64,000 nucleotides of DNA, taken from contig CM042013.1 of assembly GCA_023525715.1 (NCBI GenBank), positions 73,617,994 through 73,681,993 on the forward strand, in the 5' to 3' direction. A model generated the notes under the pieces. The model searched no databases. It was not told where the DNA came from and saw only the letters and a list, made by a program, of their open reading frames with translations. Within the stretch, counting starts at the first letter, position 1. Each line of letters begins with the position of its first letter. Shown here one piece after another: positions 35,526-46,487 of this stretch. The position numbers were made by a program, and so were the translations under genes. This DNA comes from Cichorium intybus. Its lineage: Eukaryota > Streptophyta > Magnoliopsida > Asterales > Asteraceae.

Positions 35526-37331
35526 TGTAACACCCCTTTCTCAAAAAAAAAAAAAAAAAAAAAAAACCCATAAATTAGTATAGTTTACAATACACGACTT
35601 GTAAAAAGTCACTTAATTTTTTTTTTACAAATTTATTCATACGGGGTATTACAGACTGCATACAAAAGCCATAACTTAAACTTATCTGTATGTTACACTG
35701 GTCCAAACTTCAAAGCTTATGAAGTAACCTAGCTTTTGCTCTTCCCACCTAAGTACATAGCATTTTAAAAACAAATAATACGTGAGACATAAAGCCTCGT
35801 GAGTAATATGGGTTTTAGACTCAAAACTCCTTTACTCAAAACTTGTAATATTAATAAGTAAAATACTTAAAACTGATTTTTATAATAAATCTCAAAACTG
35901 CTTTTCTTCTCATTTTCAAAACTCAAAAATTGATTTCTTTCTCATTTTCTAAATACCAACTGAACTCATGAATTAATTTAATTCATATTACCAACTCCCC
36001 TTCACGGGACGGAACAGATCCACCCGCAAGGTTGTGCTACTTCTGTCTCCCCTTCATGGCTTGGAACAAATCCAACCATAAGGTTATGCTAAGCTAGACA
36101 ACTACTTCGCGACGGGAGGTACCATCCCAGTAGTGTATTTAGATCTCCCGATTATGTGGGTGATCCTAGTCCGGACAACTGACTCTTACTCACGTATAGA
36201 GCTACTTTCAAAACTGATACCAAACTTTAATATTTAAAAGCATTTGGAAATCTCATTTTCTAAAAATATCATTTTGCTATGTACTAGGAAAATCCACACA
36301 TACTCACCTTGTCTAATTAGAGAAGTCTAACTAGAATCACTTCTTCCCGTTGTGTTTTCCTTTCCTTCAACTTTATTCCTTAATACCTAAGGAGTTCATT
36401 TAACATTCTAGTTAATACAAGCTAGGCCTTAGTAACAATTAAAGACCTCTTAATCTACATCGTAATAGATTAATATCACATTATTAACTCATTTTTAGAT
36501 TTTGACATCTAAGACGCATGGTCAAAGAATTGACCATAACTCCCAACTCAGAAACCCGAATGGCACAAACTCAAACATTCTGAAAAGTAGACACAATACA
36601 TGACAAGTCTCGAGAAGGTACCGATACTTGAATCACACTCTAAGACCTTATAAAATAAGTAACAAGATTGACAGTGCAATCTGTCACAAATCTAGAATAA
36701 CGGATGAATCACCAATTCCATTCCACTTGGGAATGAAATCAAGGGAAACCCTCTTACATAGGCATACTAGATATAACCAAGAGACTACCCTCCGAAATTC
36801 AGACCTAAAAGACAAACCAATTAAAAATTAAAAATCATACAATATGAAGGAAATGAGCAGCAACATTTCTGTCACAACTCAGCATAGGTTGACAAGATTT
36901 GTCCAATAACCTGACTTCTGAAAGGAAATAAGTCAAGCCTTTTGGATGAGTTACACTAGACATGAATATAAAGCTCTCATCCAAAAATCAAACTCAAAGC
37001 ATAAGCCAACTGAGAATTAAAAATCGTGCAACAAGGACAATGTGCACAGCGACAATTCTGGTTCAGTAAAAAAAAAAGCATTGGAACCTTAGCTTCCTAA
37101 TGGAATTGGATCAAGCCCTCTGGATGTAACACACTATACATGAGGATGAACTTCCCATAAAATTTCCAGACATAATTCTATTATCTAGACATAATTTTAC
37201 AATAGAAACTGAAAATTACCAAAATACCCTTTTTGCTCTTTTTACACAAAATTCTATTATTTAGACATAATTCAACCAAAACTTCATATATGTTCATTTT
37301 ATACGTTTGCCAACATTTTTGGGTTCTTACA
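35526..37331. mobile_element. Solo LTR, Gypsy-like, 1806 bp
   Basis: It begins TGTAACACCCC and ends GGGTTCTTACA and is flanked by the perfect 5-bp duplication ATAAA (35521-35525 and 37332-37336). No primer-binding site, coding region or second LTR is adjacent, so it is a solo LTR left by recombination between two LTRs. TGTAACACCCC...TTACA termini are common in plant Gypsy elements. A poly-A run lies at 35543-35566. Diverged roughly 55-bp duplicate segments (CTCCCCTTCACGGGACGG and relatives) lie near 35995-36100. Confidence 0.9.
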
Positions 37332-37336
37332 ATAAA

Positions 37337-39208
37337 TTGAAAAATATTGATTATTAATTATAAGGCATCGTTATTTCCTTTGCACTTCATGCAAAACTGC
37401 ACTTTAAACAACTTCAAATTTTGTATCAAAAAGACTAAAAATTTATCATCTAAATATTATTTTTAGATCTTACAACAATTTCGATGTTCAAAAACATTAT
37501 AATTTTAGATAATCTTACTGAACCACTGCTCCCCATTTCTCATTTATTGGGAGACATTAATCTGTACAACATAAGGGGCAAAAGATTTCGATGTTAAATG
37601 GGAATCCTTATATGTTAAATGGCATAAAAGCCACCACAAATCTCCAGATCGGGCCACTACAAGGAATTTCATGAACATAGGGGCGAAAGATTAATTTTAC
37701 TGCAAATGTGGTTGGCAAACGAACATGGTGATATATTGGTTGATGATAACACAGTTGTTTAAGAGTTCAATAATGATATTGATGATCCATGCAATGACGA
37801 ATGGTAATAAGAGGAAAAGGTGGTTGGCAAACGAACATAACAAAACATTTTCCCAGTGGTTGAAAGACAGTGAAAGCAGGTAATGGTGTAGAAAGTGTCA
37901 ATTAAGTTATAGCACATTTAGGGAATCGTCCGGAACATCTTGTGGCAACATGATTGATCCCTGTATCGGTCCAAGTAACATTTAACCGGATTGCTTTTTT
38001 TTGTGTTTACATTTTGTACGACTTTAACATGAAAGAACACAAAGTACAAAAGTATCACAATTATACGTTATATTTTAAAACATTTTAAATAAATTATTAT
38101 GAAATTTTCACTTTTTATTAATTGTCAACAAGACATAGAAATATGATTTAGAGTTATATTATTAATACAAATTCATACTAAATTTAAAAAAAATTAAAAT
38201 AGAAAAAAAAAACTACAAATCAACCAAAAATAACTTAACATTACTATTTTAATTTTTTGGACTTATTGCCGCCTAAAGGGCTAAAATTTCTGAAATTAAG
38301 CGCCATTTTCCAGTTCCGCAGTTCCTCTAATGTCAAAGCCCTAACTTGTAACCACATCATCTCACCTCTCTACCACCATTGCCGGAGCACGTACGAGTTC
38401 GTTAACGAAGAGAAAGCCATTGCCACCATTATGTCTCATCATCACCACCACCGCCTGAGCAAACCACTTCCGTTCTCCTCTCTCATTCGACTACCTTAAT
38501 CTGAAATCAGAAGCCTCAACATGAAATCGGCAGCATCTTTATATCCTTGGCTATCGATTTTACCTTTGCTTCCACCAGGCTTTACAATCGCCGCCGTTAC
38601 CATGTCTCTAAAAACCCTAAAACCCCAATCAAAACCACAGTCGGTGTTGTAATCGACTTCTATTCAGTATCACCTTCATCTGGGGTCGTCATCTCCAACC
38701 GGCACCACTGCCTCCTCCATCTGCTACAACCGTAACAACAACAAAATCATCAGACATTACCGCCGCTAAGTTTCTATTTCTTCTCTAAATTTCTAAAATC
38801 GGGTGTTTGTGAAATCTACTTTTTGCTAATCGATTTATGCTTCTCTCAAAGTTCTTTTTGATTGCGATGACAGATACAAATAAAACAGAGTTTAGGTTAT
38901 TTGCAGGTTTTTTGGTTGAATAGACACCGAGACAAGATTTGGACAACATAATCATCGTCTTTTTTTATTATTCAAGTACCCTTCTTTTTTGTTGATTAGA
39001 GTTCTTGATAGCTTTAAACTCCAAAAAGGTTTATGCTTTTGTAGAAATAGAAGAAACTGTTAGTAGTGAAAATAACAGGGGTGAGGCATTTACTGTCAAC
39101 ATATTTGCAACCAGACATTTGTTATTATCAGATCAGATAAATATTTTATCAAATAAGATTTAGATTAAAGGCCAGTGAAAAATGAACAATATGTAGTAAA
39201 AATTTCAG
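37337..39208. other. Unassigned DNA with a gene-like C-rich block
   Basis: 38235-38775 is richer in C and G than its surroundings and has open frames such as MDLLPPKGLKFLKLS, like the 5' part of a plant gene, but I cannot name it. It lies upstream of the SPPL exons on the same strand, so the two could form a chimeric transcript. The rest is AT-rich and featureless. Confidence 0.35.
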
Positions 39209-39520
39209 GTGGTTTAAACAAGCTGCACACCATTAAAGTACCTTTCTTTGGAGCTGTTTCATATCTTACCTTGGCTGTTTTGCCATTTTGCATAGTCTTT
39301 GCTGTTGTTTGGGCAGTCTATCGTGAATGCAAGTTTGCATGGATCGGTCAAGATATACTCGTAAGTCAACTTTCTAACTACTTAACAATATACATGAACA
39401 AATGGATCATTTTATAATCTAATGAAGTTCTAAATCTAATAATGATATTTTTGTTCCTTACCTCAGGGAATTGCACTGATCATAACTGTTCTTCAGATTG
39501 CTCATTTGCTAAATCTCAAG
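39209..39520 (+). pseudogene. Captured two-exon fragment of a signal-peptide-peptidase-like gene
   Basis: Exon 39209-39360 follows a TTTCAG acceptor and reads GGLNKLHTIKVPFFGAVSYL, TLAV, then a hydrophobic segment ending AWIGQDIL. A GTAAGT donor follows. Exon 39467-39520 follows CCTCAG and reads GIALIITVLQIAHLLNLK before a GTAAAT donor. This is the membrane region just upstream of the YD-containing helix in plant signal peptide peptidase-like intramembrane aspartyl proteases. The catalytic YD and GxGD motifs are absent. The next acceptor-like piece (39852 on) runs into a stop. It is a host gene fragment with its intron, carried inside the CACTA-bounded segment. Confidence 0.8.
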
Positions 39521-41089
39521 GTAAATTCTTTGCTTAATCAAGAGTTGGACATTGTTATAGTCAATCCTTTATGTCGTCATTGTTGATTGAAAGGGTATCT
39601 TAGTAATTTGATGATTGTGGTATGTTAACCTTGTTCCTAATTCGTCATTAATCGACTACTATCAGTGCTAAACTTGCTCAAGAAAGAAAATGAAGGAAAA
39701 CTAACATGCTAATTCCTTTTTAATTAAATTTACTCATGTTATCATAATTACATAGTAGATTAAACGTATACTAAATTAATGATTCAGAAATTATCCACAT
39801 GCCTACTTTATAATTTCAATTAATGGTATTCTTTTTCTTTTGTGTGTGCAGGGCAATTTGGTCAGAATCAAGTAATTTTCGATAATTCACGGTTTAGGAA
39901 CTAATTAACAATTCACAAAGGATTTCAAGCTTAATTATGAAAGTATATTGATTTCATTATAATAATTATTCATGAAACATCTTGTAAAGTTCTATGGTTT
40001 GATCTCAACTATTAGTTATGGATCATCTTCTAATATTTGATTTTGTGGTTGTAGGTGTTGGAGTTGGCTAGGATTGCCACTAGGGATAAGTAACACAGAA
40101 TAATTCCAATGCATGCATGGTTTTTTGGCCATTAGAAGTGACGAAGAGCTTGAGAAATTACTGGTTGTGCAAAATATATGGATCATATGATATGTTAGTA
40201 TGTTGATGTTTGTCGAGATTAACAATTCAAACAACTTATTTTTATCAGTGCAATAAAGACATCTTCTATTTGATGCAACTATTTATGTATGGAGTTTTCC
40301 AGTCTCAGCTTAACTAGTTTTTTTTGTACTTTGACTTACTTAAAACAATAAATTTTGACTTACATAAACAAGTAACAATATCGTGGGATGGTTAATCGAT
40401 TGTCATAAACTAGTGGACGAATTCTTTGAATTCTATTTTACTGATAGAACCCGGTTACTTAATTAGGAACCAGGTTTTATAAACTCATTTTGTGATCGAG
40501 CTAATCTCCATATATTTCATTTTCCGCATAAGACTCGCTGGCTATAGACCCGGTTGTAAACCTGGTTGTTTAAGTGATTTAACCGGGTCTTATGACGTTT
40601 TTTGTAGTAGTTGTTGTTAGACAAATTTGGATTGAAGTAATGATCGTGTCTTTTCATTAATTATCTTAATTGCCTTGTTATTGATTTATGTTTCCTTTAA
40701 ATTTTAAAAAAAGGTGTATCTAATTTTTAAGAAAATTCAACAAGTTCGAGCCATTTGTTTCAAGAAGTTCAACAAGTTCAAGTCGTTCGGTTCGGGCGGT
40801 TTTGCAGTTTAATTCGAATAACGCTCACCCCTAGGCACAATATGGTCAATCCAAAACGTTTTGTTACTTAAGGGTAAAATAGTCTATCTCTTTTTTTTTA
40901 TTTAAATTACAATGATTATATAATATGAAAAATGATTATAAATTATAAAAAATATTTAAAATAAAAGTTTGGGTATATACGATATTTTGTAAGTTTAAAA
41001 GGGTAAATATGAAATTTAGATTTTAAACCGGGCAAATACGATATTTTACTGTTTGACGAGGGTATATGTGAAATTCACCCAAAAATAAA
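39521..41089. other. Non-coding DNA of the CACTA-bounded segment
   Basis: This stretch has no gene that I recognise. AACCCGGTT/AACCAGGTT words at 40450-40590 look like a subterminal repeat set different from that of the outer CACTA. GCTCACCCCTAGG at 40825-40837 resembles an inverted hAT-type terminus without a visible partner. Confidence 0.35.
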
Positions 41090-41680
41090 TTTCATAGCTA
41101 TACTAGTTTCGTAACAAAAATTCCATTGCTAAATTTCTATAAACACAAGTTCCATAGCTAAATATCTATGGAAATAAAGGACGTAACAAAATCCGTAACA
41201 AGTGTACCAACGCATATTGATTCCATTGCAAAACAACTACGAACTACAATTCCGTAGAACATTTTCGTAGCTACGTATCTACGGAAATTTATTTCATAGC
41301 AAATCAGCTATGGAAATTAATTTCGTAGCAAAATTCCATAGCAAAATAACAACGGATTATAATTCCGTAGCAAAATAACCACAGATTGTATTTTCGTAGC
41401 TATTTTCGTAGCAAAATAACCACATATTGTATTTTCGTAGATATTTTTGTAGCTAAATAGCAACGAAAATCCAGTCCATAGCAAAATCGGTAGCAATATA
41501 GCAACGAAATTTGATTTCGTGACAAAAACCGTAGTTATTCTAGTGTTCGCTACGGAATTTTCATTTCGTGGCAAATGTCGTAGTAAATTTGCTACGGAAA
41601 GTCATTCTGTAGCATAAACCGTAGCAATTTGGCTACGGAAATGTCTTCCGTAGCACCTTTCCGTTGCTATTTGGCTGTTT
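41090..41680. repeat. Right subterminal repeat region of the CACTA element
   Basis: Words such as TCCGTAGCAAAAT, TTCGTAGCTA and CTACGGAA recur throughout, matching in inverted sense the array at 31505-32200. Confidence 0.85.
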
Positions 41681-41693
41681 TCTTGTAGTGATT

Positions 41694-44600
41694 GCATACA
41701 TGAGACTACCAACTGCATATGCATAAGGTACTTTAGCCATTTCTTTCTTGTCTTCATCTGATTTGGGTGACTGAACTTTAGAAAGCTTAAAGTGACTTCC
41801 CAAAGGTGTGCTTCTGATCTTGGCATCTTTAAGGCTGAATTTCTCTAACACTTTCTCAATGTACTTCTCTTGAGAGAGTATCAAAGAGCCATCTTCTTTG
41901 TTTCTGAAAATACTCATCCCGAGTATTTTGTTTGCAGCTCCCAAGTCTTTCATCTCGAATTCTTCAGACATTTGCTTCTTTAACTTCTTGATCTCTGTCA
42001 TGTCTGAGCCTGCAATCAACATATCATCTACATAGAGTAGTAGAATGATATAAGAACCCTTAAACTTCTTGATGTAACAACAATGATCATTGTCACATCT
42101 CTTGTAACCAACTCTTCTCATGAAGTTATCAAACTTCAAATATCATTGTCTTGGCGCTTGTTTCAAACCATACAAGCTCTTCTTTAATTTACACACCAAG
42201 TTTTCTTTGCCTTTAATTTGAAAACCCTCTGGTTGTGTCATGTAAATTTCTTCATCTAGGTCACCATGTAGAAAAGCTGTCTTGACATCTAGCTGCTCTA
42301 GATGCAAACCTTCTGCTGCTACAATACTGAGAACAAGTCTGATAGTGGTCATTTTCACTACTGGAGAGAATATTTCATTGAAATCGATTCCCTCTTTCTG
42401 TTGAAAGCCCTTGACTACTAATCTTGCTTTGTACCGTTTAGTACCATCATGTTCATCCTTGACCCTGAAAACCCATTTGTTCTGAAGAGCCTTCTTCCCG
42501 GATGGAAGCTTCGTTAAAAGCCAGGTCTTGTTCTTCTCAAGCGACTTCATTTCATCTTTCATTGCTAGCTCCCACTACAATGAATCTTTCAACCTCTTAG
42601 CTTCAGAGTAACACTGGGGTTCACCATTTTCTGTCAAAAGAATGTAGTTGACAGATGGTGAGTATCTTTGTGGTGGTCTGATGACTCTGGAAGATCTTCT
42701 TGGTTGAACTTGAGGTGTGGCTGGGGACTCTGGAGCTGGAGGGCTGGTTTCTTCATCTTCAGAGTCATTTCTGGAATCATCCTCTGAGCTCCCACTGTCA
42801 GTTGAATCATCCCCAGATTCAGGGATTTCAACTGAAGCTTCTTTCTTCTTTTCACCACCTTCATATTCAACGTACTCCTTCTGGACTTCTGGACTTTTGT
42901 TGTTCCTGTCTTTGTATAACTCGGCTTTGTTAAAGGTGACATTATTGCTTCGGATTATCTTTCTGCTTTCACTATCCCAAAGCCTGTAACCCATTTCATC
43001 TGACCCATAACCAATGAATGTGCACTTCTTGGTCTTTGAATCAAGTTTATCCCTGTCACCATCTTTTAACAAACTGTAAGCAGTACAACCAAAGACTTTT
43101 AGGTGTTTGAGACTTACTTCCTTCCCTTGCCACATTTCTTCCGGCAATTTAAGATCCAAGGGAACACATGGTGAACGGCTGATCAAGTAGGCTGCAGTGT
43201 TAACTGCATCAACCCATAATGTCTTTGGTAAACCAGCATTCAACCTCATGCTTCTAGCCCTTTCATTCAGAGTTCTATTAATTCCCTCAGCTACACCATT
43301 CTGCTGAGGGGTTCCTGGGACTGTCTTGATCATCTTTATCCCTTGTTTGACACAGTAGTCAACAAACTCCTTGCTTATGTATTCACCACCATTATCCGAC
43401 TTCAGGCATTTTACCTTCAAATCAGTTTCATTTTCAACAGCAGATTTCCATATCTTAAAAGTATCAAATACATCAGATTTATTTTTAAGAAAATAGACCC
43501 ATACCTTGCGTGTTGAATCATCGATAAATGTTACATAGTAGTTTTTGCCTCCTAGAGATGAAACTGGTGTTGGTCCAAATACATCCGAGTGAACAAGCTC
43601 CAACTTCTGAGCTTTCGGTGTCTTCCCCGTCTTTACAAAAGTAACCCGCTTTTGTTTCCCGAGAACACAAGATTCACAGAATTCAGTTTCAACTTTCTTC
43701 AAGTCTGGAAACTTCCTTTTTGAGCCAACATCTTCAATCCCTTATTGCTCATGTGTCCGAGTCGTTGGTGCCATAAATTAGATGGACTCGGATTTGTGGT
43801 TACGGCATGAACACCATCACTAGGTATCTCTACCATGTATAGAGTGCCTTTCTTCTCTCCTTTGGCAATCACCAAGTTGCCTTTGATCACTTTCCATTGT
43901 CCACCCCCAAAGTGAACATCAAACCCTTCATCATCCAACTTACCAACTGAAATCAACTTTCTCCTTAAGTTTGGGATAACCCTGACATCTTTCAATGTCC
44001 ACGTGGTTCCTAAGGAGGTCTTCAAATCTACGTCTCCCATACCCGTAATATCAAGCACTTGATCATCAGCCAAACGAACTTTGCCAAGAGCACTTGTTTG
44101 TAGGTTCTTGACCATATCTGGGCATGAGACGGCATGGAAAGAAGCACCTGAATCCATAATCCAGGATTCTGCTGAATTCTCAACACAACATATGAGAAAA
44201 TCTCTTGATTCTTCAGAGGATACATTGTTTACTTCTTTCTTTTCAGCTTGTGGTTTTGGGCATTGGCTTCTAAAGTGACCTTTTTCTTTGCAATTCCAGC
44301 ATTCAATGTCTTTTCTGGTTTTTGACTGTCCCCTTTTTCTGGACTTTGATCTGCCTCGACCACGTCCTCTTTCATTTTTTCTTCCTCTACTTTCTGTATG
44401 CAATATAGAACTAGAACTAGAAGTCTCACCATTGCTTCTTCGTCTGATATCTTCATTTACAATCAAGTCACGGATACTCTCGAAAGTGAGTTTGGTAGTG
44501 CCAGATGCACTACTAACAGCTGTGACTGTGCCTGACCAACTGTCGGGCAAAGATGATAAAAGGAGGAGCGCTTGTACTTCATCTTCAAACTTTATTGCAA

Positions 44601-45009
44601 CTGATGCTAAACGAGAGATAATTGAGTTAAACTCGTTTATGTGAGCGGTAACTGACATGGCTTCCTTCATCTTGGTGTTAACCAACTGTTTGATGAGGAA
44701 CACTTTGTTTGAAGCGGACGGCTTCTCGTACATGTTGGACAAAGCCTTAAATACTCCATAAGTAGTTGTTTCATTGACAATGTTATACGCAACACTCTTT
44801 GCCAATGAAAGCCTAACTACGCCCAAGGCTTGTCGATCCAACAACTTCCAATCTTCATCATACATGTCATCCGGTTGTATGCCCAACATAGGCAAATGCA
44901 AACTTTTCTGATATAGCATATCTTCAATTTGCATCTTCCATAATCCATAATCGGTACCATCAAACTTCTCAATTTTAATTTTACCGTCTTCTGCCATTTT
45001 AACGGACAA
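41694..45009 (-). pseudogene. Copia gag-pol 5' part: gag, protease, integrase, reverse transcriptase
   Basis: Starting at 45009 the frame gives gag (KIKIEKFDGTDYGLWKMQIE), zinc knuckle CWNCKEKGHFRSQC, protease active site WIMDSGASFHAV, integrase with CESCVLGKQKR, HSDVFGPTP and KSDNGGEY, then reverse transcriptase with KARLVVKGFQQKEGIDF and YVDDMLIAG. It breaks at a frame change near 43700-43715, a TAG at 42575-42577, a TGA at 42143-42145, and finally the CACTA insertion after VPYAYAVGSLMYA. In an active element one polyprotein would be cut by the protease into particle proteins and enzymes. Given these lesions the copy is dead. Confidence 0.95.
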
Positions 45010-45060
45010 AATGCACTTTTCTTTCAGAAATTAAGGGTGAAAAATACAATTTTTCTGAAA

Positions 45061-45290
45061 TTCAGGGGCTAAACTGCAATTTTCTGAAAGTTCAGGGGCT
45101 AAACTGTAATTTTCTGAAAGTTCAGGGGCTAAACTGCAATTTTCTGAAAGTTCAGGAGCTAAACTGCAATTTTCAGAAAGTTCAGGGACCTGTTTTGCAA
45201 TTCCTGAAACTACAGGGACCTGTTTTGCAATTCCTGAAACTGCAGGGACCTGTTTTGCAATTTCTGGAACTTCAGGGGCTGTTTTTCAAA
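45061..45290. repeat. 30-bp tandem repeat, about 7.5 units, in the Copia leader
   Basis: The period is exactly 30 bp. The first four units are variants of TTCAGGGGCTAAACTGCAAT plus TTTCTGAAAG; the following three change to TTCAGGGACCTGTTTTGCAA plus TTCCTGAAAC. It lies between the gag start codon (45009) and the primer-binding site, in the untranslated leader of the element. Confidence 0.95.
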
Positions 45291-45296
45291 ATATGC

Positions 45297-45410
45297 TACA
45301 GTACCGCTACAGTACCGCTACAGTGTCGTCTTCTCCGGCGAAACTCCGGTGCTACAGTGTCGTCTTCTCCGGCGAACTCCGGCGCTACAGTGTCGTCTTC
45401 TCCGGCGATC
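45297..45410. repeat. Short tandem triplication in the Copia leader
   Basis: GCTACAGTGTCGTCTTCTCC followed by GGCGAACTCCGG-type sequence is repeated three times with a period near 37-38 bp, preceded by three GCTACAGTACC words. Confidence 0.85.
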
Positions 45411-45604
45411 TGGTTTCTTCGGTCACTATTCCGGCGAACGTTTGACCGGCGATTTGGAGGTCTTCCGGTGGTCGAAAAATTCCAAAAAATATATTTTCGG
45501 AATCTGCGGAACGAGACCTTTCCAACGGCGTAAACCAAAATCGTTTTTGAGACAAAAACTTTTCGACCCAAAAACAGAAAATCACTCTCTGGAGCTATAC
45601 CAAG

Positions 45605-45616
45605 GCTCTGATACCA
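45605..45616 (-). other. Primer-binding site of the Copia element
   Basis: Plus-strand GCTCTGATACCA is the inverse of TGGTATCAGAGC (initiator-Met tRNA complement), two bases from the LTR start at 45619. Confidence 0.9.
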
Positions 45617-45618
45617 CT

Positions 45619-45943
45619 TGTTAGGATCGAGACACTTAGCATACGAACACTAAACTCACACACTCAACTCACAAATTAAGAACACAAGAATTTAACATGG
45701 TTCGGTCCAAAAATGACCTACGTCCACGGCGGATAACTAGGAATGTTTTATTGCTCTGTGTTTTTTGTGTTGTGTGGTACATTGAGTGAGTTATGCAGCC
45801 TTGTATTTATAGCATGAGAATGAGAAGGAAATTCAATATGAACAATGAGACTTTGGCCTTCAACAAAAGAGGCTGCCTACCATTGGAAAAAGTCTTCACC
45901 AAACTTTGATTATAACTGTCAAAGCCTTCATATTAGACTAACA
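45619..45943 (-). repeat. 5' LTR of the Copia element
   Basis: 325 bp, same length and ends as the copy at 30368-30692. It is followed by the target duplicate ATTCT. Confidence 0.95.
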
Positions 45944-45948
45944 ATTCT

Positions 45949-46277
45949 TAGCTCCATGACAGCCACATCCATATGTACACCCATACCTTCAATTGAAAGA
46001 ATAAGTTATACGTCACAATAAACAATATATATTATTTATTGAAATAAATAAGGAACCAATTAGAACATCTCCAACCCAATTCTAAAAATATGTTTTACTC
46101 ATTTTCAAACATATTTCTTTGTAACCTCGCTCCATAACCCATCCAATTTTTGGGTAAATGAATAGTATTACTCCAAATACGGAAAAACTATTCATTTGCA
46201 CAAAAAATAGATTAATATTATTCATTTACAATATCATGCTATATATTAAATGATATTAATTAATCTTAATTATAAAA

Positions 46278-46282
<5 letters not shown>
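45949..46282. other. Non-coding flank with a MITE-like word
   Basis: AGAACATCTCCAACCCAATTC at about 46063 resembles the ends of common plant MITEs (CATCTCCAA...), but no inverted partner is visible. Nothing coding is present. Confidence 0.3.

Positions 46283-46348
<66 letters not shown>
46283..46348. repeat. (AT)n microsatellite
   Basis: A pure AT tract of about 66 bp. Confidence 0.95.
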
Positions 46349-46351
<3 letters not shown>

Positions 46352-46487
46352 ATTCATGTAAAAGTTCATGTACATTTAAAAAAATAAAGCACAATAACAT
46401 ATTTATAAAAAAACTTACAAAATATATATTATACAATACATATGTTTTAGCAGAATATTATTCCAATAAAAATATAGAATCCTTATT

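Larger units (their letters stand above)
32573..40609. mobile_element. Possible second CACTA element nested in the first
   Basis: The left end CACTACTAGAAAAAGGCC at 32573 follows ATT and interrupts a coding remnant. A candidate right end is GACGTTTTTTGTAGTA at about 40594-40609, followed by GTT, with AACCCGGTT-type words before it. The ends match imperfectly and the 3-bp flank differs by one base, so this pairing is weak; the left end is better supported. 32573-34749 includes gene-like UTR and intron sequence (for example 33880-34500) that I cannot identify. Confidence 0.35.
31488..41690. mobile_element. CACTA (En/Spm) DNA transposon, 10.2 kb, with nested insertions
   Basis: The termini are perfect 17-bp inverted repeats, CACTACAAGAAAACAGC, followed on both sides by similar AGCAACGGA sequence. 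The flanks are the 3-bp duplication ATT (31485-31487 and 41691-41693). The Copia reverse transcriptase frame resumes exactly across it. Subterminal arrays of CCGTAGC-type words (31505-32200 and 41090-41680) are a CACTA hallmark. The interior keeps a coiled-coil transposase-associated remnant (32370-32572), then foreign DNA: a second possible CACTA end, a Helitron 3' end, a solo LTR and gene fragments. No catalytic transposase is recognised, so it is not autonomous. Confidence 0.95.
30368..45943 (-). mobile_element. Copia LTR retrotransposon interrupted by a CACTA element
   Basis: Two 325-bp LTRs (30368-30692 and 45619-45943) begin TGTTAGGATCGAGAC on the plus strand and differ at two positions that I can see. 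The target duplication ATTCT is at 30363-30367 and 45944-45948. A primer-binding site (45605-45616) and a polypurine tract (CAAGTGGGAGA on the minus strand, next to 30693) fix the minus orientation. Domain order gag, protease, integrase, reverse transcriptase, RNase H defines Copia, and the gag start recalls the Tork/TNT1 group. Without the CACTA insertion at 31488-41690 the element would be about 5.4 kb, a normal Copia size. Confidence 0.95.

Noticed and set aside
37525..37560. 5' end of the Helitron whose 3' end is at 34750
   Set aside because: TCTCCCAATAAATGAG on the minus strand looks Helitron-like but is preceded by G instead of A, so the pairing was not accepted.
40820..40840. hAT terminus GCTCACCCCTAGG, and a similar word at 7650
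   Set aside because: No partner end or 8-bp duplication could be found for either.
42634..42989. Overlapping frames opposite or beside Copia integrase, and similar frames near 44288, 60440 and 61163
   Set aside because: They are shadows of the Copia polyproteins, without own motifs.
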